A program made the position numbers and the translations under genes. A stretch of 64,000 bases of DNA from Knufia peltigerae (Eukaryota > Ascomycota > Eurotiomycetes > Chaetothyriales > Trichomeriaceae). Under the pieces are notes generated by a model that was given only the letters and a program-made list of their open reading frames with translations, did no database searches and was not told the origin of the DNA. The number at the start of each line of letters is the position of its first letter. Position 1 is the stretch's first letter. Positions 22,233 through 34,061 of this stretch are shown piece after piece. Where the stretch lies: NCBI GenBank assembly GCA_030247855.1, contig JAPDRN010000072.1, forward strand, positions 118,626 to 182,625, written 5' to 3'.

Positions 22233-23853
22233 TCCGAATGCCCCAGCCAAGTGTGTGTGTGCCGAAATGCAACAATCTTGTCAAAGACGCACAGAGATTC
22301 CGCTTTCTTCGCCGTTGCACAGATGTTGGAGTGGTGAAGAAGGGTTGCAGAAGTACAAAAGGGCAGGAAGCTTCACTGGCTTTTTGACAACGATGACGGT
22401 CCCGGTGCTTTGGGCCACTGTTTTAGATGGCGATCGGTGCCACAATCATCAGGAGATCGGACTCTTCAAATATGAGTTTCAAGCGGCGGGTTGAACGGCT
22501 CCCTGGAGACACACGAGGCTGAGAAGGGGGGAAGAGTGGCCGGGTGAAGGTGAAGCTTGGCCCCATCGCACATTTGTAGCAGCATACTTCCGGAGGTCAA
22601 TTCAACACAACATCGTTGGCGACACTTTGTGGGAGCCCATGCGATGACGCCCAGGTTCGTTCCACCGGTCCTGGTTGGTCGTTGAGCTGCAGGAGAGAGT
22701 CGAGTGGCTGTCCTGAGAGATTGCCCACTCAAGGATTCTTTAGACTTTCGGGGAAGTGACACCACGACAGGGGATACCCTTCCAGGACAACAAGCTCTCC
22801 TGAAGATGCCATCATGGCCCGCGGAGTAGCGTGTGGTCTCGCCGTCGGGAGGGAACTGCGTAGTAGAGCAAGGATGCCCGACCCAATCCAACCCAACCCA
22901 ACACGTCCATCGTCGCTCTAATGCGGATATCGAAACGTCAACAAGAGATCTCATCAATCGCACATTGGGGGCCGTACGAATCGGAGAGAGCTCGGCGATG
23001 CTCGCGTCTGCGAATTTCCTGGGATATTTCTCGTTGGAATCCCTGAACCAACTCGGCGTGGACCAAGTGGCTCAGCTTGTTTCTTTACATGTAGCCAACA
23101 AGGCCCTAGGATAGTTTTGGGGGGCGTTTTGCGTGCACTTCCCTGAGCGAAAAGGGCAAATGTAGTGTCCGAGACACGACAAAAGGGCCATCCCAGCCGA
23201 GACGTCAGGTCGGTTGGGCATCTTGAGACTCAATCCAGTTTAGTCCTTGTCGTGCTAGTTCTGACACTACCATCTGTCGATCACACATGTGCATGGTCCA
23301 ATTGACACGAATGCCTTTCGGGCTCTAGACCAACGTAGCGTCAAAGGGAGCTGTGTCCAGGCTTGTTGAGGGCCCAGGGTGTGTGTATGTGGGAACATCT
23401 GCGACGGCTGGGGCCAATACACAGGCCAAAAGAGAGGGACGTTATCATGAGAAATGAATGGCAGCCAATACACCTCAAAACATGTCCCGTATCCAAAGTG
23501 TCTCAAAGGCCACAAGTTTGATTAATATTGAGGTAATTCCTAAGAGGAAGGCAGCCAGTTATAGCACGGTCATCAGGTTCATGTGTCTCTTTGTGTCTCC
23601 CATGTCTATTCATGTTTACGAATACACTATATTGAAGAGCACATAGGAGTATAGTTGTATACACTGAAAGTCTGAAGAGACGAGCATGGCGAATTTATTC
23701 TAACCAATTCGATATCGAAATATGAATACCCTACCCCTAGGTAGTCCTATTTCCCGTACCAATATCAATACTCATACACAACCTCATACTCAAACGGATA
23801 TCCATACTCAGTCTGAATACTCCAACAATACCCTCTCACTCCCAATTCAATCG
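22233..23853. other. Intergenic, promoter side of the Zn2Cys6 gene
   Basis: About 1.6 kb without a supported gene. Minus-strand 22466-22963 and plus-strand 22833-23114 are open but show no domain or plausible context. This is probably the 5' regulatory region of the regulator. Confidence 0.45.
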
Positions 23854-24246
23854 TCATTTCATCTCCACACAAGATCGATAAGCACGAATAAGCTCAGCTG
23901 TTGATATCGCCATATCATCTGGCCGAATGCCTCGAGTCCTCACGAATGGAGTCAGGTTAGGAATCATCCAAATGATCGGACTTGAGAGAGTCATTCCATT
24001 GATTTCGGATGTTGGTACATATCGCCTGTTGTTTTTGCTGGCCAATTCTCTGGCTACTTCTTGTTGCTCCTTTGTTGCTAGGGCATGTGAGTCGTTAATC
24101 TTTACCCGCTCAGAGAAGACTTCTCCAGAGGACATCCGGATTCCAATTTTAAGAGCATAACTTGCTAGCTCCTCAGAATCCTTCCCTTCTTTGCGAAAGG
24201 GCAATTGGTACCTCCGGATTGTTGAATCTTTTGGTCCTGGCTGCAC
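23854..24246 (-). other. Open frame without start, unknown
   Basis: About 130 codons, starting at GTG; the first in-frame ATG is about 38 codons in. Composition looks protein-like and mixed (KEGKDSEELASYALKIGIR; LASKNNRRYVPTSEING), with no low complexity. I recognise no family. It starts 78 bp beyond the NOT4 stop in the same orientation, so it could be NOT4 3' untranslated sequence, an exon of an unrecognised gene, or a gene remnant. Confidence 0.3.
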
Positions 24247-24266
24247 CTCGGTCCATTGACTCTTGA

Positions 24267-24306
24267 GTTTCGAAGCCGACGGAGAAGTTTCGAAGCCGAC
24301 GGAGAG
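24267..24306. repeat. 20-bp tandem duplication
   Basis: Two adjacent 20-bp copies, starting GTTTCGAAGCC, differ only at the last base. They lie between the NOT4 stop and the open frame at 23854-24246. Confidence 0.85.
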
Positions 24307-24323
24307 GTTTCATCGTCAGGTTT

Positions 24324-27300
24324 CTAGCCCTTTACCAACGTTTCTCGATATCGCCCAATATCCTTGCTCTTCTTATTCCACATTTTCTCAAGCTTTTCCA
24401 TGTTTTTCTTCGAGGCCTCCATTTCCTTGTGCTTTTCGGCCACGCGTCGCTGAAGCGCCTCATGGTCTAGAGCTCGAAGGTTGACGATGACATTGCCCGT
24501 TTGGCTAGCGCCGGCGCCGGTATTCTCATCCCCGCCAGCATGGCCATCTTTTCGCAATGCCGACGATCCCTGTGGACCAGTTGTGCCAGGCATTCTAAGT
24601 GGCGCTGTGGTCTTCGAGTGCGGTCCCAGTCCTGGGAGAGAGGTGACTCTTCCACTGGCCGGACGTGGTGGATTATCCCATGCACCAGGCATATTGACAT
24701 GGTCTCGGAATGACCCTTCGGCGGCATCGTCTTCGAGCCCGTCATCTTCGAATACCTCTTCATCGTCTTCGCTAAAGCCGATCTCGCCATCAAGTTCGCC
24801 ATCTTCGCCGTCAAAGGGTTCGAATTCGTCATCTTCACCCATATCGCCTTCGCCTTCACCCATGACCCATACCACTCCATGTCGCTCTCCATGTCGGCTA
24901 AGTCGGTCCATACCACCTCCAAGATTGACAAAATCGTCCGCTTCCAAAACACCAAGACCGGTCATGGTACCTACGTCACCGAATTCTTCCATGTACATCT
25001 GTCGACGCTCCTCAAGCTCCAGAACCTTGGCCTCCTCGTCTGCAGAGAGATGTCGGAGGACCCATCCGTTCGGTGTCACGAGGCATCGCTTCAACACATC
25101 GTTGGCTCGGTCACCAGCATCGGCGACACTGACTGCTTGGCTGTCCCGGAGAGCTTGTTTCTCCTTGAGTGGTAAGTAGACATACCCGAACGCCGCGGTT
25201 GCACTGTAGCCATTCGCATCAAGGTACTCTTGGCCGCGACGGCTGTCAGGTGGCAACTTATACGCTGCGTTAGTGAAGGAGGGAGGATTAAGCCATGGAT
25301 GATCTTTGGTGAGATCTCCGGACTGGATCATGGATTGAATGATCTTGGACGTTGGTGAGACATGTTCGTTCAGCAACTTCTGTATGGTAGTGCCAGAATT
25401 ATCCCCGCGATCTGCAGCTTTTGCAGCTTCGTTGTACAGATCGCGAAGCATATAAGGCTTTTGGACATGCTCATCCACTTTCGGCTCAGGCCCTTCTTGA
25501 GGTGTCGAAGGGGTAGGAGAAGGTACGACCCTCTCGGCCTTTGCGACCGCGTTGAGTTGATCCTTTTCCTGTATTTGAACAGGCGTCTTTCTACTGACAC
25601 TGTCTGCTTTCGGCTTCTCAATCGGTTCTTGCTGTTTTGAACTCTTGGTCTCGGCCACAGTCGCCGGTGTATTGTTGTCGGCCTTTTTCTTTTGCTTCTT
25701 CTGTCTGGCGATGACTGGGGCAACTTCTTCAATGGCTGGTGTTGTCGAAGTGCTTGCAGACTCGGTGACTTCAGACACTTTTTTGGCCTTCTCTTTGCGA
25801 TCCTTTTTCTGCTGAGCCTTGCTTTTGTTCCGTTCGGGCGCAGAGCCCACAATGCTAGGGGGCGGACTACTCGCTCGGGAGGCATCATGGGATGGTCTCT
25901 CTGATACTGCAGGCGTCGAAGGTCTACTATGCTGGATCGAAGCCAACGAGGGTCTTCTGGACCCTTTCTTTCCAGCTGAGATTGGAGGGAATGCACTCGC
26001 TTTTTCCGCTGCTACTACTGCTGGAAGTTGCTCGGCGACTTTCGACGTCGAGCCTGTAGTCAGTCGCAACGTTCTAGGTCTTGAAACCGACGGCTTAGAT
26101 GCCTCTGAAGGAGTCGTCGCAACCGGTGTAGGTGCTTGAGGGCTCATGGTCCCCGGGGTTCCTGCGACGCTTGAATCTAGTATCGGGGTTGCGGACTTTT
26201 CTGGAGCAGTCGTCGAGGTAGAGATACCCGCTGTCGCCGCAGCCGGGGAAGCAGGAACTCCAGTCATTCCGGATTTCTGACTGCTGTCCTTTCCCTTGCC
26301 TTTCGTGGCGGGTGATTTCGAGGGAGATTCTTTGTTTTTTGCCGGCGTTCCTTCAGACTTGACAGATAAGTCAGGCACAGTTTCTTTGGTGCGTGTGGGC
26401 CGGAGCTTTGGTGATCCTAAACTAATTTCACTGGCTTCATTTCCTCGCTTGTGAACATGAAGATCAGAGATTTCGACGGTGTCGGCATCCTTTGGATCCT
26501 CCTTAGGAGTTTCAGAGAGCTTTGTTTGAGGCGTACTCGAACGAGGACCTAAAGGCACCAAAGGTACGGCAGGAGCAATAGCTCCCGAGGCTCTGGAGAT
26601 ACTTCGTTGCGTAGGAGCCTGCGAACCAGAAGGCGATTCATGTCGTGACAGTGGCGGGTGAGCATGAGACAGCTCAAAGCCTGGCGGAATCTTTGGAGTC
26701 GAGATTCTCTCGAAGCCAGGAGGAATTTTAGGTGTAGATGATCGAGCACCAGAGCCCAAGCTGTGGTGAGATGAGACTCGCGAATGCAAAGGCGTTGGCT
26801 GGGTATCCAAGCGGAGAGGCAACGGTGGAAAGTTCTTTTCGTCTACTATAGGACAAGTCAGCGACGGGTCCCATCAAAGCAAAGAGTAGAAAGAAAAAAC
26901 GAGGCGGTCGGCTTGACACAGCGGCGGGTATGTATATACGACTTGACGACACAGTCGACACAGTAAGGCTCTCGCAACAGGCATCTCGTCTCTTTCAGCA
27001 TGTCTACATGATTGTCATACAAGCCCCTGAATGAAGTGTAAGAAAATCATTTTTGATCTGCATGACCATGTAGTCTGTGGCCAGAGAAGGGTACTAACAT
27101 ACATAAGATTCCTGTGGTCGTAAACCGAGACGATTGGGTGTCTGCTGAAAAAGAAAAGCCTGTTGCTGACAGAAAAAGGTTGTGGTAGCATTTACAATTG
27201 CAGTAACCCCATGCTGTTGACTCCACGAAGCTTTCGCCGTTCAGCTACTGGCTTATGCTTTGCTCGCTGCTCCGAGAAAGAAAAGTGCAACCACCAACGC

Positions 27301-29705
27301 CAAACATAAAAACCCAATCAAAGTAGAAAGGAAAGCCTGTCATGAAAAGAAAAATGTCGTGTGATCACCATCGAGAATACCCGCCGCCGCTGCCGCCGTA
27401 CATCACGCTTGTCTGCTGGTACCCACCTTGTTGACCTCCAAAAAGCCCCTGCCCTGTGGTGTTGCCCTGGTGCATTCTGGTGGACACAATGCTCGGGTCC
27501 GCAAGATGCTCTACACCGCCTCCTGAAGAGGAAGTGTTAGCATGTCTGTGCTTCTTCCCCTTTTTCCTCTGCTTGACGAGACTAGGGTCTTGGTACGTTC
27601 CTTGATGTTGACCATACAGCTGGTTTAGGACGCCAGGGGCAGGGGCCGATAGTGGAGGTGAACGAAGGGGGTTGTTTTGTAAAGAAAGGAGTAACTCACG
27701 CTTAGAAATCTCATGACCTTGATTTGTCCCACTTCTATTCCTCGAGAAGATCTCAGCGTTTGTATCTTTTGATGCACCGAACCCCGGGTTTGTGAAATTC
27801 TGGCCGTGCGCGAACATGCCACCGCCGCTGACTGGAGGAGTTCCAGCAGTGGGCAAGCCAGGAGGTGGTCCCTGGACACCACTCGAATAAAAGGAGGATT
27901 GGGCTGATTGAAATCGGCTGGCGGTGCTGGCCTTGGCATCGTTGTTGAAATATCGTGAACCATGTCGTTGGTGATTGCTGATCTGTTCGTATTGAGCTTG
28001 ACTATATTGAGGACCACGTCTGTCAAAGTCGGACATCTCGAATGCGGTATTTTGGCCAAGGCCTGGAGCTTGACTACCGCCAGCATTCAGAAAAGCAAGT
28101 TGTTGTCGTTGAGGGGTGAGACTGCGGGCATTATCAGACGTTTGAGAGGGACGACCGATGGCGCCACGAGCCGAAGAACTTCTCGGGTCGTCTTCAGGCT
28201 CACCCCCCAGTGCGAGGCTCCCAGCTACCATGTTATCTTCATCGAGAGCATCTTCGGCTGTCGACGTGGCCTGCGCCTCAAGTTTAGCCTTCGCTTCAGC
28301 TTCATGCCTCAAACGTTCAAGCTCTTCTCTTTCGCGCATGGCTCGTCGTTTGAATCCGCCGTAAGGGTCGATAAAAGATGGCATATCAGCAACAGCAGCT
28401 CTTATCTCTGGGCTGAGGCAAGAGTCGTCGTAGTTGAAAGCCGCATGAGGGGATATACTTCGCAAGACCGCTTCAAAATGTTCTTGAATAGGATCGACTG
28501 GCTTGGCTTTTGGCTTCGCGGCAGGTGGTTGGGCCTTGGTCGACGGTTTCTTAACGGACGAGGCTGGTGATGGTTGACTTGAAGCTTCCCTGGGCTTGGG
28601 TTCTTCGAGCTTCTGGACGGCTGGCGTAGCGTGGACCATCTGAGGACTTGGGGTAGCTCGGCTATTTGCTTGACTTGCACGCCTCGTTCGAGCCACAGGA
28701 GCATTGGAATTGGCCCAACTTGCCGTGGTGGGAAGTGCTGAACCATCGCTGCTGTCCTTTCTAATGTTGTCATCCTCTTTACTACTTTGTCGTGCCATAG
28801 GTTGAGTGACTTGAGTAGCAGATAAGGGTCTTGCAGGTGGTATAATTTGACCGGGGGCCGTTCTGGCTTTGACACCATGCGACTCGTTCTGCAAGGAGCT
28901 GTTTTGGCCGTCTTCTCCAGTCTCGTGCAGGAAGCTACAATTTTTGTTGTTGCAAACCTCGCCACGCAGGAAAGCAGAACAATATTTCGTGGTACCAAAC
29001 TGCGCCCGCAGGACCCGGTCACCGTTGAGAGAGCCATCAACACTGTTTATGCATGTCGCTGCATCTTCTTTGCGCGCGTATGTCACGTAGACGCCGATAC
29101 CCTGGCTGGTTATTCCGGGTTTTGGTTTGCTGACAACAATCTTCTCAATCTCGCCATATTGGCCAAAATAGTCTGGACCACGTAACGTCTGTAGAAGAGA
29201 CTGCTCATCCTTGACCGACGGTATCAAGCCAATGACATAGACGAGGTTCTGCTGTTTGACACGAACGCCAGCCAAGTTCCGTCGTACAGAAGTCTCGACC
29301 TCGCGTTTCTCAGTCTCTTTTCGTTTCGCAGCTGCCTGCTTCTTGTTCTTGTTCAACTGATCGAGCTTGAACTCTTCTGCCGTTGGGATCTTGTATTGAA
29401 TCGTTTTTTCATCATAGGGCCGTCGGCAATTAGGGCAAGTGCTCTTGTCGTTTAAGACTTTGAGACTATTGAAGCAGAATTGACAGATCTAACAAGAGGG
29501 TCAGCTAGAGAGTAAGGGGAATGACATCAAGGACGTACCTGGTAGCCGCAAGGACACGGGCGGAAATTCTTGTCTGAAAGGTCAAACTCTTCGATACATA
29601 ATGGGCTATAAACAGGTCAGACTTCTCGCCTTTGCTGGTGTTGCACTGCGGATCTTACCATGTCTCTTCGTCATCATCGATGACAGTATCCTGCGATCGA
29701 CTCAT
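24324..29705 (-). CDS. NOT4: NOT4, CCR4-NOT complex E3 ubiquitin ligase
   Basis: Exons 29659-29705, 29539-29605 and 27365/27427-29488, and probably 24324-26845. Residues 1-80 form a C4C4 RING (CPLCIEEFDL, CPCGYQICQFCF, CPNCRRPYDE). Next come a coiled linker, an RRM (LVYVIGLIPS; GIGVYVTYARKEDAATCI) and a CCCH finger (CSAFLRGEVCNNKNCSFLH), the NOT4 order. It is the ubiquitin ligase of CCR4-NOT, acting in mRNA decay and ribosome quality control. Ending exon 3 at TGA 27365 gives 745 residues. The large open frame 24324-26845 has no ATG near its start and begins behind a TATAG acceptor in phase 1. A GTGGGT donor at 27426 inside exon 3 is also phase 1. Joining them gives 1565 residues, near what I recall for NOT4 in related moulds. 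The C-terminal part is disordered, acidic near 690-790 of its frame, and ends in a basic coiled coil. The 581-bp intron is long for this genome. Confidence 0.85.
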
Positions 29706-30112
29706 ATCGGTGAATACGATGATATTCTGATAATGTGAACCGCCTCTTTCGACTCCAGCACCACACGTCGCAGATGAAGAATGTTCTCCATGCACTGTTT
29801 GATGACCTGGAATTTGCTGGCCACGACGCGTGTGAAGTTATTACTCGTTCGGTAAGGGATGTAAGGCGATGAGATCTAGACACTCGTCGACGAATCTTTA
29901 CGATGAAAAGGTGATTTGCTGAAAAGGTTCCCAGCGAGGCGAGATTGCAGATGCTTAGAATGTTCTTTCCGCAGCCAGGCAAGTGACGAGAGCGGCCTAA
30001 GCCGGAAGCGGACTAGCTCGGCACCTGTCTTGGCTGCGCTCGGGAAGCTTCATGACTTCAAGAGAGGGTTCACGTCGAATCCAAGGTGAATGAGGTAGAC
30101 CAGGCGCCCAAT

Positions 30113-31060
30113 ATGGCTTCGACAAAGACAATGCTGCGCCTGGTAAGCAAGAGGCCGCTCATTGGAGCTCAACAATCAGCCAGAAACGTTCAGCGCGTTT
30201 CCATCTCTCAGTCGACCAGGCGATGCGCGGAAAAGGATAACGAGCAGAAGCTGCGAGATGCACCTTCAGATCTCCTCTCAGAACTGCGAAAGGCTCCCCG
30301 GCGGCGTGAGTCCCCTTTGCCTGTGTGGATTGATCGACGGACACTGACTGAGTGTATAGCAATGGGCAAGCTGTCTGCTCCCATCGTCAACGATGCAGAC
30401 AAGTACGCCGACAAAGCACTACCCATGCACCAGTATGGACAATATCTCATGTCCTGCCTTCCGAAGTACATCCAGCAATTCTCTGTATGGAAGGATGAAC
30501 TATGCATCTACATCACTCCTACTGGCGTTATCCCAGTTTTCACTTTCTTGAAGAACCACACGGCGGCAGAGTACACCATGGTCAGCGATATAACTGCAGT
30601 CGACTTTCCCACTAAAAACTACCGATTCGAGGTCGTTTACAACCTCCTCAGTGTGCGACACAACTCGAGGATAAGAGTCAAGACATACGCCGATGAGGCG
30701 ACCCCTGTTCCTTCGATTACTTCCCTCTACGACGGTGCAAACTGGTATGAGCGAGAGGTCTACGACATGTTTGGTGTCTTTTTCACTGGCCACCCCGATC
30801 TGCGAAGAATTATGACCGACTATGGCTTTGATGGACATCCTCTACGGAAGGATTTCCCCCTGACTGGATACACTGAGATTAGATACGACGAGGAGAAGAA
30901 GAGAATCGTGGTGGAACCACTTGAGATGACCCAGGCATACCGTAACTTTGAAGGTGGCACGAGCGCTTGGGAACAGGTTGGTACTGGCGAGGATAGGAAA
31001 CCGGAGGAATTCAAGTTACCTACACCCAAACCAGAGGAGAAGAAAGAGGAAAAGAAATAA
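30113..31060 (+). CDS. NDUFS3: NADH:ubiquinone oxidoreductase 30 kDa subunit
   Basis: Exons 30113-30305 and 30360-31060 give 297 residues. The 54-bp intron (GTGAGT, branch CTGAC, TATAG) is in frame if retained, so an unspliced reading stays open. Family alignment supports its removal (RRPMGKLSAPIVN at the joint). Family signatures are QYLMSCLPKYIQQFSV, ITAVDFPT, NWYEREVYDMFGVFF, HPDLRRIMTDYGF and HPLRKDFPLTGY. The first 45 residues are a basic, acid-poor mitochondrial presequence. The subunit belongs to the matrix arm (Q module) of complex I. The C-terminus is Lys/Glu rich. The earlier in-frame codons from 30086 contain no ATG, so 30113 is the start. Confidence 0.93.
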   Translation: MASTKTMLRLVSKRPLIGAQQSARNVQRVSISQSTRRCAEKDNEQKLRDAPSDLLSELRKAPRRRESPLPVWIDRRTLTECIAMGKLSAPIVNDADKYADKALPMHQYGQYLMSCLPKYIQQFSVWKDELCIYITPTGVIPVFTFLKNHTAAEYTMVSDITAVDFPTKNYRFEVVYNLLSVRHNSRIRVKTYADEATPVPSITSLYDGANWYEREVYDMFGVFFTGHPDLRRIMTDYGFDGHPLRKDFPLTGYTEIRYDEEKKRIVVEPLEMTQAYRNFEGGTSAWEQVGTGEDRKPEEFKLPTPKPEEKKEEKK

Positions 31061-31385
31061 GATCTTAGTTCTAGCCATGGCAGAGTCAACAATGGGTTGG
31101 CATGAATACTGGAATGGCCTTGTACATATGACTGGAGTAAACTGATTCGAATAAACAGTTATGCTACTTCAATCATACTCAGGTATTCATTTGTTAGAAT
31201 TGTGCACGTGAAGCGATATCGAATTGATCGATTACCTACTCCATAGTACGGCCTGGTTTTAATACGCGCGGAATTTGAACCGTGGGCAGTAAATGGCCGT
31301 TTTATGTGCCGATCCATGAGCCTTTCTATCTTCATCACATACGCGCACTCCTGAGAATCTACTGACAATTGCAAACATCCGTTCG

Positions 31386-32714
31386 ATGCCTCAACCAGCA
31401 GCCATGGCCACCTCATCCACGTCCCCGAAACCCAGCGTAGGGATCTTGTCGATTGGCGACATGGGTGTCGGAATAGCGCGGCTACTTCGTCACCACGGCT
31501 ACGAAGTCTACACAGTCGGGGCAGGTCGAAGGTAGGTTCAAGACTGTCATGATGCATTTGCATTTGCAGCGCGTATTCTATGCTTTCCTCAGATGGCACT
31601 TTTTGCGGGAGGATTTTGGATTTCATCGACATTGTTGAAATCTTGTTGACGAGTTGCCATCACCGACAACATTGAACCATTCGTTGACGAATTTTTTGAT
31701 GCCATCAAATGTAGTCAACATACTCTCAATCGGATAAAGTCGGCGCAGATCAAGGCGCTCGACACGGACGAAGCACTGGTCGCCGAGTCCGACATCATTC
31801 TCAGTATCGTGCCCCCACGAGACGCCGTCGCCACGGCCCAGCGAGCACACCAGGCGTGCCACTCCCACACGGCCATCAAGCGTAGACAGGAGAGGACGGG
31901 CCTCGGTCGGAAACTGACCTATGTCGACCTCAACGCCGTCAGTCCACGCACGACCAGGGCCATCGGCGCCCTTTTCAGCACTCCCAGCAATCACCTACCG
32001 ACGTCGCCGCGCCTCCAGGGTATCAGACGGTCGTTCAGCTTCCACCGTGCAGACTCCGAGTCTGAGCAGCCCGAGCTGCAGCCCGTCGGGGTCGACTTTC
32101 TCGACGGCGGCATCATCGGCGGCCCGCCGTCACTCCGGGAAGATCAGACGTGGAAACGACCGTCGATCGTCCTCTCCGGTCCTCGACATTCAGAGGTGCT
32201 TCCCTCCGATTTCACCGAGCTCCTCAACGTCCGCGTCGTCGGCGACACCATCGGCGCCGCGTCGGCTCTCAAGGCCTGCTTCGCCAGTTTGAGCAAAGGC
32301 ATGATAGCGCTGAGCATTCTCTCCTTCACGACGGCCCATCAAGCGGGCGTTCTCCCGGCTCTGGAGGAGCACTTGAGAGAGTTCAACCCGGGGGCGCTCG
32401 CCGCGGCCAAGAGCGGGCTCACAGGTATGCCGCCAAAAGCGTACCGTTGGGTCGACGAGATGAGGCAGATCAATGAGACGTTCGTCGAGGAAGGAGGCTT
32501 CGGCAAGGACGTGCTCGGAGAAACGCACGGCGTGTTTGATGGCATCGCCGAGGTCTACAAGCTCATCGCCGACGACACGGTACTCGGCGAGGAAAGGGTG
32601 GAGAGCAGGAAGCGAGGGACCGAGGTGAGTGATGTGGTCGAGTGTATTGGCGACGGAATCAAGGCGAAGAAGAGAAAGGTCGCCGGGGATAATTGGAGAA
32701 GAAATTGGTCATGA
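31386..32714 (+). CDS. 6-phosphogluconate dehydrogenase-like protein, DUF1932 type
   Basis: Exons 31386-31531 and 31715-32714 give 381 residues (a second ATG at 31404 is possible). The N-terminus carries a Rossmann start (SVGILSIGDMGVGIARLL), followed by LVAESDIILSIVPPRDAV and VDLNAVSPRT. This is the layout of the beta-hydroxyacid/6-phosphogluconate dehydrogenase superfamily NAD-binding domain. The C-terminal half (GDTIGAASALKACFASLSKGMIAL; PPKAYRWVDEMRQI) fits the DUF1932 helical domain. A short segment at about 127-145 is enriched in Ser/Pro and looks like a loop insertion. The substrate is unknown; an NAD(P)-dependent dehydrogenase role is inferred. The intron is 183 bp (GTAGGT..TGTAG), longer than most here, and might hide a small exon. 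Confidence 0.8.
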
Positions 32715-32868
32715 GCAGCACGGATTGTGTGATTTTGTGATGAAGTGAGGAAGGAGACCAGAAATTTGGCAAAGTGCTGCGTACCTATGCTACGCTACGA
32801 TGTATTTAAATTGTTTAACGAATGACTTAGAAATGGCACAACATCGATGATGAGATGTCTTCAATTGT

Positions 32869-34061
32869 TCAACTGCTGCCGGAGATGCAGTATTTATTAC
32901 CCGCAAACACAGGGACCGTCCGGCCTTTGAGCGTCCGTCTCTGACGATGTCCATCTGTATCCTCAGCTGACGCCAGTGGCTCTTGTTCGAGAAGTGCTCT
33001 GAACCTCCAACCCGTGCAATGTCCTGGCATCAAAAGACATGGCTTCAGCTTCGTCAGGTCCACAAGCGTGTTTTGCAGTCGATCTTCCGAGGCGTCCGCC
33101 AGATGGTACCCACCTACAAGGGCGTAGAAATCGTGTGACTTTCTTGCCTCTGTAGAAAAAGTGTCCAAAACGTAATCTGTGATGTTGATGATGCCTGCAT
33201 GCGAACACCCGGTGAAAATCACAAGACCTTTACCCTTGATCCGACAGACCACGACTCTTTCTTCCTTGATCTCTTCGTCTTTGATCCACTGGCCCCCTTC
33301 TTGCCCTTTGGGTCCATCGAACCGCAAACCACCAGGGATTCCAGTTTCATAAATCGTCGATCGAGGAATCGGACCCGTCACGGCGAAGAAGCCATCCATC
33401 ACAACATGGCTCTCACCGTCGTCAACCACGTCGGCACCCGCACCGATGAGTTCATCCGCTGTAGGATCGGCCTCGAGGCAAATCGGACCATTGGGCGTCG
33501 CAATTCCACGGTACAGAGGGCGGTCTGTAGGGACATCAACCACCGGCCCAGACAATGACGATCCAGTGGCATTCTTGGGTCTCGCAGCATTGACCATCTC
33601 GATGGCCTTGATCAACCCACCAGAGTGATCTCGATGCCAGTGTGACAATACAATGATCTCGACCTCGCCAATGGCATTGTCTTTCAAGCCAAGACGTCCG
33701 ACATTGCGTTCAAATGCCTCCCCTTCCGGGCCTGCGTCGAACAGAAGCGTGCGGGTGGTGTTGCCCCTTGTAGCTTTCTGGAGATCAAAGTCAGCTGCAT
33801 GTCTCACGACTATGACTTTGATTGACCTGCAAGAAGGAGACTCAATCCATGTGCGCCACAGCAGATACTATCCATGCGCATCTCCATGGACGCACCGCCA
33901 CGGGATTTTGTCCATTTCGGTTCTGTGTGATGAAATTCAAGGGGAACACCCGCAAAAGACCCTGGTTGATGGACATTAGGATGCTGAGAAGGAGAAATCA
34001 AGTCAATCTCATCGTTGATGATTGCCGTGATTTCCAAAGAGTCGAGCTCAAGTAATTCCAT
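32869..34061 (-). CDS. MBL-fold metallo-hydrolase, exon junction unclear
   Basis: Two coding blocks, about 33827-34061 and 32869-33794. The second block carries the metallo-beta-lactamase fold motifs TLLFDAGPEG, LSHWHRDHSGG (HxHxDH metal site), GCSHAGI and LVGGYHLA, with MPGHCTGW near the end. The first supplies MELLELDSLEITAIINDE and the CCGAHGLSLLL strand that normally precedes TLLFDAGP. The frames differ. The only splice giving a family-like sequence (GLSLLLAADFDL) removes 32 nt (33795-33826, GTCAAT..TGCAG), which is very short for an intron. Alternatively there is a one-base error. If joined, the protein has 386 residues. Members of this group are zinc hydrolases of varied substrates; no specific reaction is inferred. 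Confidence 0.8.

Noticed and set aside
22833..23114. 93-codon plus frame in the intergenic region upstream of the Zn2Cys6 gene
   Set aside because: No domain, no splice context, and composition not clearly protein-like.
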